This document shows positions 63,379 to 64,000 of a stretch of 64,000 nucleotides of DNA, piece by piece (position 1 is the first letter of the stretch; the number at the start of each line of letters is the position of its first letter). The translations under genes and the position numbers were made by a program. Under the pieces are notes generated by a model, which was not told the DNA's origin, did not search any database, and worked only from the letters and a program-made list of their open reading frames with translations. The stretch is from the NCBI GenBank assembly GCA_964538065.1, contig CAZIDG010000015.1:1-64000 (forward strand), given 5' to 3'. The stretch comes from G963664225 sp964538065 (lineage in GTDB: Bacteria; Verrucomicrobiota; Verrucomicrobiia; Limisphaerales; UBA1319).

Positions 63379-64000
63379 ATGGTACCATCCCAAGCCGCCT
63401 GGTTTGTCTTCGCATTATTGCTGGCCGTCGCCATGGTTCAGGGGGTTGCAGCTGATTCCAATGCCGTCACGAATAACGTTTCCAATGTGGCGGGCCGTTC
63501 TTCCATGGGGACAAATGCACTTGAAAACCCTCATGAAGACTTTCTGGTCTGGATTAACCCTGGTGCCTTCTTGATGGGAAGTCAGGATGGAGAGGTGGAT
63601 CGTTCGATCTGGGAGGGCCCTCAGACACAGGTCACCCTTACACAGGGTTTTTGGATGAGCAAATATGAGGTCACCCAAAAACAGTACGCCGATTTAATGG
63701 GGTTCAATCCCAGTTATTACCGGGGGGGCCTGCAATTGCCTGTGGAACGTGTTTCGTGGACTGATGCGAATAATTATTGCGTCAAATTCACTCAGTTGGA
63801 GAAAGATGCCGGACGCCTGCCGGAAGGGTTTGTATATCGTCTGCCCACCGAAGCAGAGTGGGAATATGCTTGCCGGGCGGGAACCACAACCCGTTTCAGT
63901 TATGGAGATGATCCCAGTTATCGCCGTCTGGGAGAATATGCCTGGTATGGCGGCAGCAGCGATGCTTCGACTCATCCCGTGGGGCAAAAGAAACCCAATG
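63379..64000 (+). CDS. Formylglycine-generating enzyme/SUMF1-family protein, truncated by window edge
   Basis: The reading frame is open to the end of the window, so the 3' part is missing. After a signal peptide ending near VQGVAA, the SUMF1/FGE domain begins with FLVWINPGAFLMGSQDGEVD, followed by WMSKYEVTQKQYADLM, NPSYYRGGLQLPVERVSW and YRLPTEAEWEYACRAGTTT. GGGAGG (63368-63373) five bases before the ATG at 63379 decides the start, but in-frame ATGs at 63334 and 63340 would add a positively charged N-region to the signal peptide. The family includes sulfatase-activating enzymes and many exported proteins with other roles. The catalytic Cys lies beyond the window. Confidence 0.85.
   Translation, partial: MVPSQAAWFVFALLLAVAMVQGVAADSNAVTNNVSNVAGRSSMGTNALENPHEDFLVWINPGAFLMGSQDGEVDRSIWEGPQTQVTLTQGFWMSKYEVTQKQYADLMGFNPSYYRGGLQLPVERVSWTDANNYCVKFTQLEKDAGRLPEGFVYRLPTEAEWEYACRAGTTTRFSYGDDPSYRRLGEYAWYGGSSDASTHPVGQKKPN

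Overview
This window looks like a chromosomal stretch from a Gram-negative, heterotrophic member of the PVC group, most likely a Verrucomicrobiota lineage. That is an inference from gene content, because no rRNA is present. Supporting signs are an outer-membrane lipid transport operon (mlaE-mlaF-mlaD), a PEP-CTERM protein, very large secreted proteins built from Calx-beta, lamin-tail and CotH modules, Tat-exported Gfo/Idh/MocA and sugar-isomerase-like proteins, and several secreted carbohydrate-active candidates. I saw no tRNA, rRNA, CRISPR array, insertion sequence or prophage. Genes run on both strands in short operons, and several convergent gaps hold clear hairpin terminators.

Layout. 1-10.2 kb (mostly minus strand): xylose isomerase, a tyrosine recombinase overlapping topoisomerase III, mnmE, hypA-hypB (HypB has a His-rich tail), a zinc-ribbon protein, a small membrane-anchored protein and prmC. 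10.2-19.1 kb: a LysM coiled-coil protein, a Tat-exported oxidoreductase, a YVTN-propeller/phosphoesterase, an RlmI-type methyltransferase, a Tat-exported TIM-barrel protein, and an operon of nrdR, an unknown gene and a HIT protein. 19.4-35.0 kb: four plus-strand secreted proteins, namely a 1461-residue Calx-beta/Ig protein, a 2229-residue lamin-tail/CotH/beta-helix protein, an alpha-galactosidase-like enzyme and an unknown probable polysaccharide-active protein.

35.5-43.5 kb: a YebC-family regulator, an HpnN-like RND transporter, and an operon in which an unknown exported protein with about 20-residue 'WPL' repeats precedes mlaE, mlaF and mlaD. 43.5-52.6 kb: icd, dxs and xseB (minus), a RodZ-like HTH membrane protein with a LolA-like partner (plus), glnE and a LOG-family hydrolase (minus). 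52.8-56.6 kb: rfbA, a fused epimerase/reductase-like gene and rfbB, converging on a PEP-CTERM gene. 57.4-64.0 kb: a TrmH-family methyltransferase and rsmI, two unknown secreted carbohydrate-related proteins, an SGNH hydrolase, and a truncated sulfatase-modifying-factor-type protein at the right edge.

The most interesting points are: (1) the repeat protein encoded directly upstream of mlaEFD, which may be an undescribed partner of this lipid transporter; (2) a three-gene dTDP-L-rhamnose set with no rfbC, whose middle gene has the motif pattern of plant and giant-virus bifunctional epimerase/reductases (NRS/ER); (3) a perfect 12-bp hairpin enclosing both candidate start codons of the alpha-galactosidase gene; and (4) the modular giant surface proteins, which share a C-terminal module. 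All functional statements come from reading motifs by eye. No database search was run.
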